From NCBI GenBank assembly GCA_019694455.1, contig JAIBBY010000015.1, forward strand, positions 33,389 through 97,388: DNA of 64,000 bases, given 5' to 3'. A program made the translations under genes and the position numbers. This DNA is from Pirellulales bacterium. Its GTDB lineage: Bacteria > Planctomycetota > Planctomycetia > Pirellulales > JAEUIK01. Below the pieces are notes generated by a model. It searched no databases, had not been told where the DNA came from, and saw only the letters and a program-made list of their open reading frames with translations. This document shows positions 1-10,915 of this stretch, in pieces (the stretch's first letter is position 1; each line of letters starts with the position of its first letter).

Positions 1-134
1 CGCGTTCGAACGCTGTTCAGGTCAGCGACCAGCAGGCTAGTAAAACCGCGGCCAGCTTCAGCAAACAGCTTGTTGAGATCGGGTGCGCTAGCTCGCAGCC
101 CTATGTCGGCGGTGTGCTCGAAGGTTTCAAACAT
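1..134 (-). CDS. Archease, N-terminal part (gene runs off the left edge)
   Basis: Reading the minus strand from the ATG at 134 gives an open frame of 44 codons to the window edge. It begins MFETFEHTADIGLRASAPDL and continues with LFAEAGRGF, which matches the N-terminus of the archease family (E-HTADIG-L-A motif with the metal-binding Asp). Archease activates the RNA ligase RtcB by promoting its guanylylation, so it acts in tRNA or RNA repair. The start lies 19 bases downstream of the stop of the AcuI-like gene, so the two are probably co-transcribed. Only about a third of the usual length is present, so catalytic features further on cannot be checked. An rtcB gene further left, outside the window, would fit, but none is visible. 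Confidence 0.82.
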   Translation of the reverse strand, partial: MFETFEHTADIGLRASAPDLNKLFAEAGRGFTSLLVADLNSVRT

Positions 135-153
135 GGCGCCGCCATGACGGAGG

Positions 154-1161
154 CTATTCGTCGCCCAATTGAACAAGCGCGCGGCCTTGCATTTGTCCGC
201 CGCGGATGCGGTCGATCGCTGATGGCAATTCGTCGAGCGAGACGGTCGCGGCGACGATCGCTTCGAGATCGGCCGGTCGCCATGCGCCAGCCATGTGCGA
301 CCACAGGCTTGCGCGGCGCTCGATGGGGTATTCGGCGGAATCGACGCCGGCCAGGCAGACGCCGCGAAGGATGAATGGATGCACCGAGAGGGGGAGTTCG
401 ACGCCCCCCACCAAGCCGCAGGCAGTGACACAACCAGCGCGATGCGTGGAGCGAACGATGGTCGCCAGGGTGTTGCCACCCACTGAGTCGATGGCGCCGG
501 CCCAGCGGGCGGGCAGCAGCGGCTTGCCGGAAGTGTTATCCACTTCGCTGCGACCGATCACTGTCGTCGCGCCGAGTTTGCGCAAATAGTCATGCGCCGT
601 TGGCTTGCCGGTGACGGCGGCCACTGAATAGCCGAGACGGGCAAGCATCGACACCGCCAGGCTGCCCACCCCGCCCGTAGCGCCCGTGACGACAATTTCG
701 CCGGACGTTGGCAGAATGTTTTGATGCCTAAGAATCTCGATTGCGATTGCGGCGGTGAAACCGGCGGTGCCGAAGATCATGCTCTCGCGGAGCGAAAGTC
801 TCTCTGGCAGGGGGACCAGCCAATTGGCCGGAACGCGAATGAATTCGCTGAAGCCTCCCCAGGCCGGAGCGCCGAGTTCGAAACCGGTGACCAACACCGC
901 GTCCCCTGGCTGAAAGCGAGCATCCCGGCTTTCTACGACCTTGCCCGAAGCGTCGATGCCGGGGATGTGCGGAAATGTTCTGGCCACGCCTGGCGCGCCG
1001 CTGGCGGCCAAGGCGTCTTTGAAGTTGAGCGAGGAATAGGCCACTCGGATCAGGACCTCGCCAGCCGGGAGGTCGCTTAACGGCAACACGGCAATGCGGT
1101 TTGAAATCTTCTTGTCGTCGCTGCGCTCGACCAGATAGCAACGAAAGTCGGGTGCAGGCAT
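154..1161 (-). CDS. YhdH/AcuI-type zinc-independent quinone oxidoreductase (acryloyl-CoA reductase family)
   Basis: This 335-residue medium-chain dehydrogenase/reductase has a GroES-like N-terminal half (SSLNFKDALAASG, PHIPGIDASG) and a Rossmann nucleotide-binding site at VTGATGGVGSLAVSMLA near residue 155. These are hallmarks of the YhdH/YhfP/AcuI group, whose characterised members reduce acryloyl-CoA with NADPH; others are annotated only as NADPH:quinone reductases. No structural zinc cysteine cluster is seen, as expected for this group. The ATG at 1161 was chosen because an AAGGAT ribosome site lies about 6 bases upstream and the family N-terminus starts here; a TTG 30 codons further up gives no family sequence. 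It sits just upstream of archease. The substrate in this organism is unknown. Confidence 0.85.
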   Translation of the reverse strand: MPAPDFRCYLVERSDDKKISNRIAVLPLSDLPAGEVLIRVAYSSLNFKDALAASGAPGVARTFPHIPGIDASGKVVESRDARFQPGDAVLVTGFELGAPAWGGFSEFIRVPANWLVPLPERLSLRESMIFGTAGFTAAIAIEILRHQNILPTSGEIVVTGATGGVGSLAVSMLARLGYSVAAVTGKPTAHDYLRKLGATTVIGRSEVDNTSGKPLLPARWAGAIDSVGGNTLATIVRSTHRAGCVTACGLVGGVELPLSVHPFILRGVCLAGVDSAEYPIERRASLWSHMAGAWRPADLEAIVAATVSLDELPSAIDRIRGGQMQGRALVQLGDE

Positions 1162-1281
1162 GAATTCATCCTTGCCGAAAATTAACCATGAAGGGCGCCG
1201 AAATGCTACGTAGGCGCTCACAGCGTAACGCAGCGCCAAGAAACTATGCAAACCGTGCTAGAGGACGCACTTGGCGGTTCG

Positions 1282-1310
1282 TTGACACTCCGGATGGGAC
1301 TTCTAATAAT
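1282..1310 (+). promoter_or_regulatory. Putative sigma70-type promoter of trxA
   Basis: A perfect TTGACA at 1282-1287 is followed after 16 bases by TAATAA (1304-1309), a fair -10 box. It lies about 85 bases upstream of the trxA start and points the right way. The match is visual, and planctomycete promoters often deviate from the E. coli consensus. Confidence 0.45.
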
Positions 1311-1395
1311 TCCGGCGGTGAAGTTATTGGCCGTTCACGCACAGCCGAATCGTTCGCCTGGCCCGTGACGCCTCAAATCGAAGGAGATGACATCC

Positions 1396-1725
1396 ATGGG
1401 CAACGGCGTATTGGAGATTTCGGATTCCACATTTCAGCGCGACGTGATCAACTCAACGCAGCCGGTGCTGGTTGATTTTTGGGCTCCGTGGTGCGGCCCT
1501 TGCCGCATGATCGCGCCGGTGGTTGAAGAGTTGGCCTCGGAATACGCGGGGAGCGTGAAGATCGCCAAGGTGAACATCGATGACAACCCGCATTCGGCCG
1601 AGGCGTATGGGGTGAGCAGCATCCCGACATTGCTGGTGTTCAAGGGTGGGCAGATCGTGAACAGTTTTGTCGGCGTGCAGTCGAAATCGAAGATTCAGCA
1701 AGCTTTGGACGCCGCCAAGGGTTAG
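1396..1725 (+). CDS. trxA: Thioredoxin
   Basis: The 109-residue protein is a standard-length thioredoxin that reduces protein disulfides in the cytoplasm using electrons from thioredoxin reductase. The redox site WCGPC is present with Cys33 and Cys36, preceded by VLVDFWAPW. The cis-proline loop (SSIPTLLVFKGG) and the final helix are intact. The start at 1396 was preferred to an in-frame ATG at 1387 because the AAGGAG site at 1381-1386 sits 9 bases before 1396 but directly abuts 1387. The gene has its own apparent promoter and a strong terminator, so it looks monocistronic. Confidence 0.96.
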   Translation: MGNGVLEISDSTFQRDVINSTQPVLVDFWAPWCGPCRMIAPVVEELASEYAGSVKIAKVNIDDNPHSAEAYGVSSIPTLLVFKGGQIVNSFVGVQSKSKIQQALDAAKG

Positions 1726-1802
1726 AAATCTGGCGGCAATGTTGGCGCATTTGCTCCAAATTGCCGCGAGCCTCCGCGGCGCGTCTTTCTGAATGAACTA
1801 CG

Positions 1803-1848
1803 ACTTGCCTGGCATCCGATGATGAATGCCAGGCAAGTTTTTCTTTTG
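1803..1848 (+). terminator. Rho-independent terminator after trxA
   Basis: A perfect 13-bp inverted repeat (1803-1815 with 1826-1838, loop of 10) is followed at once by a T-rich run. It lies 77 bases after the trxA stop. Confidence 0.9.
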
Positions 1849-1922
1849 ACGTTGGCATTGCGGCGCGGCAGCGCCGGCCAACGTAGCGTGGCGCCTGTGC
1901 CTGGCAGTGGGCCAGTTGCTTG

Positions 1923-3026
1923 ATGAACTCGACACCCGACGCCCGAGCGGGCGCCTCAGCTAGCGATCCGCAGCGTCCGATTCGCGGCGCCTTAGGGAAC
2001 GTGGCGGCTCGCATCGACGGCGCGCACGAGTTGCAAACCGTATCGGCGCGTAGCGCGGCGCAGCAGCCAGAGAGCGCTGAACCGGCGATCGTCCATGAGC
2101 GGGCCACGGATACCACCGAATGGCCGCGCTTGGTGGAGGAGTTGCAACGGCAGGCCCGGCAGTTGCAGGTCCATTTGAAGCAACGGCTGGCTGAGGTGGA
2201 TCGTCGCGAGTCGCAAGTGAACGCGCATGCCGCCACGCTCGAAGAACAAGCCCGCGGCGCGCGCTTGTGGCTGCGCGAACAGCATGCGCTGCTCGATGTG
2301 CGCGGCGAGCGGGCCGAATTGCGCGAAGCGGATGTGGCGGAACGCCAATCACAGGTCGCCGCAGCCGAGGCGTACCTGGAAAGTCAGCGAAAGGAAACCG
2401 CGGAAAGGCAGAGCCGATTCCAGCAGGAGCTTGATCGTCGCGCCGCGGAGCTATCGGCGCAAAGAGAGCAATTGAAGCTTGCCGATCCGTCCGCCGAGCA
2501 GGCGTCGCGCGTAATGGCGCCTGGCAAAGATCAGAATCTGCTGGCCAAGCGACGTCAATTGGCGACCCGCGTGCGTCGAGCAAGGGCCCGTATTGTGGAG
2601 CAGGCTCGGGCCTGGGGAGCGAAGCTGCGGAAGCGAGAATCCCATTTGGAGGAGCGATCGCGAGAGCTGGCTAGTCGGCACGCCGATCTAGAGCAACTGC
2701 GATTATCGCTGTTGAGCAAGCATACAGAATTGTTGGAGCTGCGCCTGTCCATTGAGCAGCTCATGGCTGAGCAAGGCTTGTCCGAAGGCACGCCTCAGGC
2801 AACGAGCGCGCTATCGACAACCAGAACCATGATCGCGGAGCAGTACCAGCAAACTCGCTCCGACCTGGCGGCGCAACAAGAGGCGCTGGAGTCCTTGCGG
2901 GCAGAAATTGCGTCCCGCTATGAAGCGCTCGCCGACCGTCGCGACGCAGTGATCAATCTGGCGCGGCGGCGGCGCTTGCTCGAAGTGCGTCAAGCCGCTG
3001 AGGCGCTATTGCGTCGCGCGGGATAG
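1923..3026 (+). CDS. Long coiled-coil protein of unknown function
   Basis: The product is about 367 residues. After an N-terminal low-complexity stretch of about 65 residues, almost the whole protein is charged heptad-like helix rich in Glu, Arg, Gln, Ala and Leu (for example LEEQARGARLWLREQHALLD and LAAQQEALESLRAEIASRYE). No signal peptide, membrane helix or enzymatic motif was seen. It resembles structural or scaffold coiled-coil proteins in composition only, so no function can be assigned. ATG 1923 directly follows a TTG in the same frame and no good ribosome site precedes either, so the start is uncertain. It follows the trxA terminator and is convergent with the next gene. Confidence 0.6.
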   Translation: MNSTPDARAGASASDPQRPIRGALGNVAARIDGAHELQTVSARSAAQQPESAEPAIVHERATDTTEWPRLVEELQRQARQLQVHLKQRLAEVDRRESQVNAHAATLEEQARGARLWLREQHALLDVRGERAELREADVAERQSQVAAAEAYLESQRKETAERQSRFQQELDRRAAELSAQREQLKLADPSAEQASRVMAPGKDQNLLAKRRQLATRVRRARARIVEQARAWGAKLRKRESHLEERSRELASRHADLEQLRLSLLSKHTELLELRLSIEQLMAEQGLSEGTPQATSALSTTRTMIAEQYQQTRSDLAAQQEALESLRAEIASRYEALADRRDAVINLARRRRLLEVRQAAEALLRRAG

Positions 3027-3176
3027 AGCGCAACTTAGACGCTTGGAGTAGCAGCACCCAAGCAGCAAATCCAACTCGCGGCGAGCGCATCTGACTGCCG
3101 CAGATCGCAAATTCGCGATTGCTATCGCCAGTTGGGAAGCAATTCGCAGATTCCGGGCGTCACTTCCGCGGGTCTG

Positions 3177-4043
3177 TCAGCGACCCGCGACCGGTTCATC
3201 CAGCGGCTGGCTAGGATCGGTTTCGCCTGGGGTGGCTTCCTTGGGGTGATCGGCCGGCGATTCGTCGGCGACTTCCTCCGCCATGTGCGTGGCCACACTG
3301 ACCATTTGCATCGCGGCTTGGATCTCGGCGGCGCTAAAGTAAGGCTCGTTCGGCGCGCCGATATGCTCGATCTGCTTGTTGGCCAGTTCGGCCCAGCTCA
3401 TGTTGTCGGTGAGATGCCAGGTGGCAGCTTGGGCAACGCGCTGGCTCGACTTTCCGGCGGCAAGCAACCTGAGGACTTGCGCAACTCGCTTATCGCTGGA
3501 GAACTCATTGAACGGTTTGATCTCGTACGGGATCGCCGCGCGCGGCTCGGATTTGCCATGTTCCAGGCAGACACATTCGACCTTGATCTTGCCGACCTTT
3601 TCGGCAGGGACATTGAAGAATCCGCCGCCGCCCATGCCACCCATGCCGCCGCCGCCCATACCCATCCCGCCCATGCCCATGCCGCCCATGCCCATCCCGC
3701 CGCCGGCGGATTGGGCGCCGCCGCCGGTGGTAGCGCTGGTGCCGCCGCGTCCGACGCCGCCGCCAATTTGCGCGAGGACTGGAGTGGCGGCAAATGTTTC
3801 GGGCAGCTTCACGCTCAATGGCTTGTCGGTCTTGTTCTCGATGAGGACTTGCGCTTGGCGCGAGTCGCGCGGGATGAACTTGACATCGAGTTGCCCCGAC
3901 TTCATGGCGGCGAACATCTCGACCTGCTCGCCGACGGGTTGGTTCTTGGCGCCGCGCTTTGCGCTTCGTTCTCGCGCAACGAGTCCCAGTGGAAGGATGG
4001 CGACGAGAGCCACAATGATCGATGTTTGTAGCGACTTGCGCAT
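3177..4043 (-). CDS. Exported Gly/Met-repeat protein of unknown function
   Basis: This 288-residue protein starts with a signal peptide (MRKSLQTSIIVALVAILPLG, then LVA and Arg/Lys-rich mature sequence), so it should leave the cytoplasm. In the middle it has a flexible repeat of GMGGMG and GMGMGG units followed by GGGG segments, about 30 residues long. It is flanked by more ordered sequence, including a region resembling a beta-rich domain (KFIPRDSRQAQVLIENKTDK, then PLSVKLPETF). The C-terminal half ends with a Pro/Glu-rich tail. ATG 4043 was chosen over a longer frame because it begins the signal peptide. The mature N-terminal segment may bind another surface component, but I do not recognise a family. 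Confidence 0.7.
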   Translation of the reverse strand: MRKSLQTSIIVALVAILPLGLVARERSAKRGAKNQPVGEQVEMFAAMKSGQLDVKFIPRDSRQAQVLIENKTDKPLSVKLPETFAATPVLAQIGGGVGRGGTSATTGGGAQSAGGGMGMGGMGMGGMGMGGGGMGGMGGGGFFNVPAEKVGKIKVECVCLEHGKSEPRAAIPYEIKPFNEFSSDKRVAQVLRLLAAGKSSQRVAQAATWHLTDNMSWAELANKQIEHIGAPNEPYFSAAEIQAAMQMVSVATHMAEEVADESPADHPKEATPGETDPSQPLDEPVAGR

Positions 4044-4329
4044 GACCGTTTCGTTCCGGCGGGAGTGGCGAATTAGGTGGGGCTGGCCCCTGGCCGCACA
4101 TTGCGGCTGCGGGCCGTAAGTCTTGTGCAATTCAGCTTAATTGCCTGTCGCGTCAACTCCAACAAGAAAGCGCATTGGAGCAAGGGGGCGTGATCCACGG
4201 GACCCCAAAACGCGGTCGAAATTGCGGGGAATTCCGGTTGTCCCGGCTACTGGTACGCAGGGCGGACCACACGGGGAGTTCGCTGGTGACGCGGAGGGCC
4301 AGATCTCGCGGAACGGCCACCAAAAAGGC

Positions 4330-6463
<2,134 letters not shown>

Positions 6464-6467
<4 letters not shown>

Positions 6468-6952
6468 GCGTCTTTTTCCATCACCGCCAAATGGATCTTC
6501 ACACCGTCGTCGCCCGCGGCGTCGCTGGCAATGCGGGCGATTTCGCGGAGCGGGACATCCTTTTCGGCCTTGATGACTACGGCCGTCTTACCTTCGCGGA
6601 ACTGCGTTTCGACGACGGTGCGAATTGCGGAGTCTTGTTGGAGACCGGGCAATGGGTCGCCACCGGCGCCATCACCGACATACACCAGCGGACGCCCGCC
6701 ATCGGGATTGTTCATCACCGTGAGCACCACGGAGGTTTCGAGATCGGCGGCGACCACATGCTTGGCGGCGGGCAGGTCGATCTCGGCCAAGGCGGCCACA
6801 AGGCTGGTGACCAAGAAAAAGATGTTCATCATGAACACCAGGTCGATCATGGCCGTCATGTCGACTCGAGCGTCGCCCTCGGCTCGTTTGGCGGAGATTG
6901 GGGCCAGCGTCATGCCGCCAGCAAGCAGCGAGTCGGCGTCTAACAACGACAT
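6464..6952 (-). CDS. ExbD/TolR-family proton-channel protein
   Basis: The 162-residue protein has the ExbD plan: a short cytoplasmic N-terminus, one membrane helix with the conserved Asp (VDMTAMIDLVFMMNIFFLV near residues 31-49) and a periplasmic domain of about 100 residues. It probably forms a heteromer with the neighbouring zinc-ribbon ExbD and the ExbB at 6966-7598. The chosen ATG at 6952 is 13 bases downstream of that exbB gene; a second ATG 13 codons later is possible. Confidence 0.88.
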
Positions 6953-6965
6953 GAGACGACCTGCG

Positions 6966-7598
6966 CTATGCGGCGACCAGTTTGAAGTGTTTTAGAAAAC
7001 GGACGAGGGCGGGTGTGAGCGATTCTTGCAAATCGCGAATGCGATTGTTCAAGGACGATGCGACATAGCCAAGCGGTATCGCGGTACCGAGCCCCATGGC
7101 GGTGCAGATGAGCGCCACGCTGATTTCGTCGGCAATCTGGGCCGGCTGCACTTTTTCGCCCATGCCGATGCGGCCGAACGCGGCCATCATGCCGAGCACG
7201 GTGCCGAACAATCCGAGCAGCGGGCCGTTGCGAATGACCGTGATGATCCAACTGACGCGGTTTTCCATGGGGGCGAGCACGTCGCGCTGGAGGCGTTCGG
7301 CCACCAATTGGCGCAGCTCGGCATGATCGAGATCGCGGTTTTGCAGGGCCAGTAACACCAGTTGCGGCAGCGCTCGCTCGTCGACCGCGCAGCGATCGAT
7401 GGCGCCTTCGTAGTCGGCATCGGCCAGGTCTTGGCGCAGTTCTTCGACGAAGTCGTCCTGAGCCTGCTCGGTGCGGAAGCGGAGTTGCGCCAGTCGCCGC
7501 CAGACGAGAATAGCGCAATACAGCCCCCAAAGCAGGTTTAGGGCCAAAAACACATAGCAGGCGTCGCCCATCGTCTGGGCCAGTTCATTGACATTCAT
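6966..7598 (-). CDS. MotA/TolQ/ExbB-family proton channel protein
   Basis: This 210-residue protein has three predicted membrane helices (about residues 12-33, 110-132 and 155-178) with the cytoplasmic loop between the first two. The conserved block GPLLGLFGTVLGMMAAF and the Thr/Gly-rich third helix (ALICTAMGLGTAIPLGYVA) are typical of TolQ/ExbB/MotA. It should form the pentameric channel in which an ExbD dimer sits. It heads an operon with two exbD genes. No TonB or TolB gene is adjacent, so the process it energises is unknown. Confidence 0.92.
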   Translation of the reverse strand: MNVNELAQTMGDACYVFLALNLLWGLYCAILVWRRLAQLRFRTEQAQDDFVEELRQDLADADYEGAIDRCAVDERALPQLVLLALQNRDLDHAELRQLVAERLQRDVLAPMENRVSWIITVIRNGPLLGLFGTVLGMMAAFGRIGMGEKVQPAQIADEISVALICTAMGLGTAIPLGYVASSLNNRIRDLQESLTPALVRFLKHFKLVAA

Positions 7599-7667
7599 AG
7601 TCGCATGTCGATCGCGGCTAGGGCTGGCGATTCCATTGGATAGCAGATCGTTCGTTTTTTTTACGCA

Positions 7668-8609
7668 TTAGGCATTCCATCGATTGTCGTCTACGGAAGG
7701 TGGCTCGTCACCCTCGTCGACGTCGCCGGATGGCAGGTCCAGATCATCGATATCGGCGACCAGTGGTGGTTGTCGGCGCGCAGCGCGGCGCCGATAGACC
7801 CAGGCCCCGGCCATAGACGAAAGTATCACAGCGCCGACGACCAACGCCACATAGGACCAGTAGGGGTTTTCGCGTGGCACGACTAAACTCGGTTGAGAGA
7901 CGACTCGACCGACCAAGAGCGGGGCAAAGAGGGCCCGCGATTGGGGCTTGGCGTCGGCGGGGTAATAGCCTTGCAGCTTGAAAAAGTAGCCATAGACAGT
8001 CACCTCGCCTTGGACAAAATCGCCCACTGTCAGGCTGGGCGGCAAATCCGGCGTGACGACCACGTAGAGCCAGCCGCTATTTGCCGTTGGCCAGCCCCAA
8101 AGCTCGTACAGTTGCGGGGCGTCAATCTTGAGAGACTTGGGGGTCGGGTAGCTGAGCACCCGCCGCACGTCGAGTTCCACGCGGAGCAGTTCGCCTCGGC
8201 ATTCGGCCGGAGCATGGATCAGGTCGTGAAACGTGCGCTCGTGGCTTTGCGATCGCAGTTGTTCGGCTGTCCGCTCTTTAGTCCAGTGGAACAGCCGCGC
8301 GTAGGCGGGCATCTCAATGGGATGAATGGCAATCGACTTGTCGCTGACTAGCTTGGCCTCTTCCCGGAAAAGCTCCATTTCAGCCGGATCGATTGAGCTA
8401 GCGGTAGAGCCTGAATCCGGCTGAGCGGATTCGTCGGGGGCAGTGGCGGGATGCGCACTGGCTGGCGCCACGGCCGGTTGGACTCGACCCTGCGGACGCC
8501 AGCGATAGATGGTGAGCCCCATGATGGTGAGCATGACCAACATCGCGATCAGGCGCATGGCTTCGTTAGGGGCCGGAAGCCATCCGGGGCGTCGAGCGCG
8601 ATGTTTCAT
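7668..8609 (-). CDS. Two-helix membrane protein of unknown function, between two ExbB/ExbD sets
   Basis: The 313-residue protein has an N-terminal membrane anchor (residues about 18-38), a Pro/Ala/Ser-rich linker, a folded region of about 190 residues, a second membrane helix (YVALVVGAVILSSMAGAWVY near residue 258) and an acidic tail. The segment between the helices therefore probably lies in the periplasm. It includes sequence such as LRVELDVRRVLSYP and GDFVQGEVTVYGYFFKLQGY, which looks like a beta-barrel (OB-type) fold, but this is only a guess. The gene is 21 bases after an exbD gene and 69 bases before the next exbB, on the same strand, so it may be an effector or regulator of these proton channels. 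I recognise no named family. Confidence 0.7.
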   Translation of the reverse strand: MKHRARRPGWLPAPNEAMRLIAMLVMLTIMGLTIYRWRPQGRVQPAVAPASAHPATAPDESAQPDSGSTASSIDPAEMELFREEAKLVSDKSIAIHPIEMPAYARLFHWTKERTAEQLRSQSHERTFHDLIHAPAECRGELLRVELDVRRVLSYPTPKSLKIDAPQLYELWGWPTANSGWLYVVVTPDLPPSLTVGDFVQGEVTVYGYFFKLQGYYPADAKPQSRALFAPLLVGRVVSQPSLVVPRENPYWSYVALVVGAVILSSMAGAWVYRRRAARRQPPLVADIDDLDLPSGDVDEGDEPPSVDDNRWNA

Positions 8610-8630
8610 CTTGCGTTCCTGGCGAGCGAG

Positions 8631-9149
8631 CTATTCGGCGGCCTTCGGCTGCTCGTTGATTTCGATAAAGCTGAGCCGATTGAGCGGTTCGCCGGACGGA
8701 AGCTTAATTCGGGTGCAGACGTCCATCAGGCTCATCATGTGCTCGTACTTGAGACCCGAGCCAATCTGTAACAGCACCTGTTCGAAGACGATGTTGGGAT
8801 CGGAAAACAACTCGGTCAGCCGGAGTTCGAAATCGCGCAAGCTAGTCATCACGGCGCCCTGGGCGATCTGCAGCTTGCCAATGCCGCCTTGGCCGTCGGA
8901 GAGCACTGTCAGTTCCAAAGTGTCGAGCCCTTTAAGCAGATCGGCGTTGGGGTCGGGCGATCCGATCGCCTCGCCTTGCACGCGGGAGACCGGCTCGGGC
9001 GGCGGCATCCGCAGGGCGATTTGGCCTTCGAGCGGCGCGGGGTTGAAGGTGAGGATAAAAAAGGCCAATAGTTGAAACGCCATGTCGAGCATGGCGGCGA
9101 GATTCAACTCGACTTCTTCTTGCGATGTACGGCGTTTGCGCTTGCGCAC
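8631..9149 (-). CDS. ExbD/TolR-family proton-channel protein
   Basis: The 172-residue protein has a basic N-terminus (RKRKRR), one membrane helix with the expected Asp (NLAAMLDMAFQLLAFFIL near residues 16-33) and a periplasmic domain with several conserved turns. It starts with GTG at 9149, 2 bases after the stop of the upstream exbD gene, which implies translational coupling. Its probable partners are the ExbD at 9152-9613 and the ExbB at 9631-10503. Confidence 0.88.
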   Translation of the reverse strand: MRKRKRRTSQEEVELNLAAMLDMAFQLLAFFILTFNPAPLEGQIALRMPPPEPVSRVQGEAIGSPDPNADLLKGLDTLELTVLSDGQGGIGKLQIAQGAVMTSLRDFELRLTELFSDPNIVFEQVLLQIGSGLKYEHMMSLMDVCTRIKLPSGEPLNRLSFIEINEQPKAAE

Positions 9150-9151
9150 CG

Positions 9152-9613
9152 TTAGGCTCCCTCGACCTTGCTCATCGCGCGGTATTGAAACTTGCGAAAC
9201 CCGCTGGTTTGGCAGTTTCTGATGATGCGATTCAGCAAATGAAAAGGAATCTCTTTATCTGCTCGCACCACGACCGTGACGGGGAGTTCGTCGCCAAGCT
9301 TGAGATTCGGCTGCTTGACTTGCGCGAGTCGGAGGGCCGTCTGAGCTTCGCTCTTGATGAACGCCTCGGGCTCGACAATGTCGCCATAGGCGTGCAGTTG
9401 CCCTTCGGCGTCGATGTTTAGGACCAAGAGTTCGGTCCCTTCATCCTCGACCGGCGCAGCGGAGCCGAGCACGGGGAGATTGAGCGCAAGATTGACTGAA
9501 GCGGCCTTAAAATTGACCACCAACATAAAGAAGGTGATCAACTGAAACACCATGTCGAGAATCGGTGTGAGATTGGGTTCGCACCGATCGTTGCCGGACA
9601 GCGAGGCTGACAT
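9152..9613 (-). CDS. ExbD/TolR-family proton-channel protein
   Basis: The 153-residue protein has an N-terminal cytoplasmic tail of about 15 residues, a membrane helix with the key Asp (NLTPILDMVFQLITFFMLV) and a periplasmic domain (ELPVTVVVRADKEIPFHLL). An AAGGAG site lies 6 bases before the ATG at 9613. It is 17 bases downstream of the exbB gene, and with the next gene makes a second ExbB-ExbD-ExbD set. Confidence 0.9.
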   Translation of the reverse strand: MSASLSGNDRCEPNLTPILDMVFQLITFFMLVVNFKAASVNLALNLPVLGSAAPVEDEGTELLVLNIDAEGQLHAYGDIVEPEAFIKSEAQTALRLAQVKQPNLKLGDELPVTVVVRADKEIPFHLLNRIIRNCQTSGFRKFQYRAMSKVEGA

Positions 9614-9630
9614 CGCGGTCTCCTTATTGA

Positions 9631-10503
9631 TCAGGTGACGACGAGTGCGGCTTCGCCCGGCGCTGGCGGAGTCGATTTGCCGCGCACCGAACGATGGAGC
9701 TTGCGCAGCAATTGGTCGGCCAGCAGGGACGTGTTCGCTGAGATGGTGGCAACGCGGTTGCGAAACAGCGAGAAGAAGTAGATCGCCGGCACGGCGAGCG
9801 CGACGCCTTCGAAGGTGAGCAGCAGGGCCTCGGAGATTCCGCCCGCCACTTTGTCGGCTTCCAGTCGTACGCCCGACATGGCGATGACGCTGAAGCTGGC
9901 GATCATGCCTTTCAGCGTGCCGAGGAGGCCGATCATCGGTCCGAGGGTGCCCATCACGGCGAGGATGCTGATGCGTTTTTCGAGTTCGATGGTTTGCGCG
10001 TCGACCGATCGCTCCATCGCTTCGCGAGCTTCTGGCAGACCGTTTTGCAGTTCGGAGATGCCGACGGTGAGAATACGTCCGAGGAAGGAGCGACTTTCCG
10101 CGGTGATTTTGTAGGCCCCGCGAATGTCGCGTTGATGAATGAGCAATTTGAGTTGCTCAACTAAGGTAGGGGGGGCGGCAATCTGTTCGCGGAGCTCCAT
10201 GAACATGCTGACGACAGTGGCGACGAAGTACATGGACAGCATCAAGATGACGACGCCGATGATGCCCGACGAGCGGGCCACCCACGAGAGATAGCTCTCT
10301 TGTTCCGCGGGCGCGGCCGTAGGGGGATCCGCGGCAAACGCCGGCGTTGCAATGACCGCCCCGATCACCAGCAAAAGGAGGAAGAACGCGAACGGGCGAA
10401 TAGAACGAATCGGCGACACGGCGGCTCCTTGCAAAGCAAGTTGATCCAGCGAGATTCGGGCACGATCGGCGCTCGTTGTGGCCTCGTCGTCCTTGTGCGC
10501 CAT
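9631..10503 (-). CDS. MotA/TolQ/ExbB-family proton channel protein with extra N-terminal segment
   Basis: The 290-residue protein carries the TolQ/ExbB core: a first helix (GIIGVVILMLSMYFVATVVS), the block MGTLGPMIGLLGTLKGMI and a third helix (LLLTFEGVALAVPAIYFFSL). Ahead of the core lies an additional hydrophobic stretch ending ATPAFAADPP (near residues 38-58), which looks like a cleavable signal sequence or an extra helix. The unusual N-terminal extension of about 30 residues before it is also present in the frame, so the true start may be later, but no better-placed ribosome site was found. This is the first gene of a 7-gene minus-strand run that also covers the second ExbB-ExbD-ExbD set. 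Confidence 0.9.
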   Translation of the reverse strand: MAHKDDEATTSADRARISLDQLALQGAAVSPIRSIRPFAFFLLLLVIGAVIATPAFAADPPTAAPAEQESYLSWVARSSGIIGVVILMLSMYFVATVVSMFMELREQIAAPPTLVEQLKLLIHQRDIRGAYKITAESRSFLGRILTVGISELQNGLPEAREAMERSVDAQTIELEKRISILAVMGTLGPMIGLLGTLKGMIASFSVIAMSGVRLEADKVAGGISEALLLTFEGVALAVPAIYFFSLFRNRVATISANTSLLADQLLRKLHRSVRGKSTPPAPGEAALVVT

Positions 10504-10915
10504 GGAACAACGTTGGGTTGGCCGACGAGCGCCAAAAATGGCGTCAGGGGCACTTTTTCTACCTTATCACCGTAGCGCAGCGGCAGAAAGGGAAAAAGCG
10601 CTGACCATAGGGCGAGGCAAGTAGTTGAAATGGTCCGAGAGGCCGCACGATCATCTATCCGGCAAGCTGTGCGCGTGCTGTCGGCAGCGCCGAAGTTGCG
10701 GAATGCACCGACTTGGAGGGCTAGCCCGAGTGGCCGCCGCCGATGTGCCTTGGATCGGTGGCGCTGACCCATGGCGTGGTGGTGGGAGTTTGCTCCGAGG
10801 GCGACTCTGACCTAGCTTTCAGCATTGTCACATTGAGACGAGATTTCGCTCGTCTGGGCCCGGGTCGCTGATCCGGCCGGTTCAGTAAAGCATTGATCCC
10901 GACGGGGTTTCGCAC
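10504..10915. other. Intergenic region between divergent exbB and HDOD genes
   Basis: These 412 bases hold no convincing gene. They must contain the promoters for the minus-strand exbB operon and the plus-strand HDOD gene. No consensus -35/-10 pair, operator palindrome or RNA motif stood out. A very small hairpin (CGCCA, loop AAAA, TGGCG near 10530) is the only structure noted and is probably chance. Confidence 0.5.
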
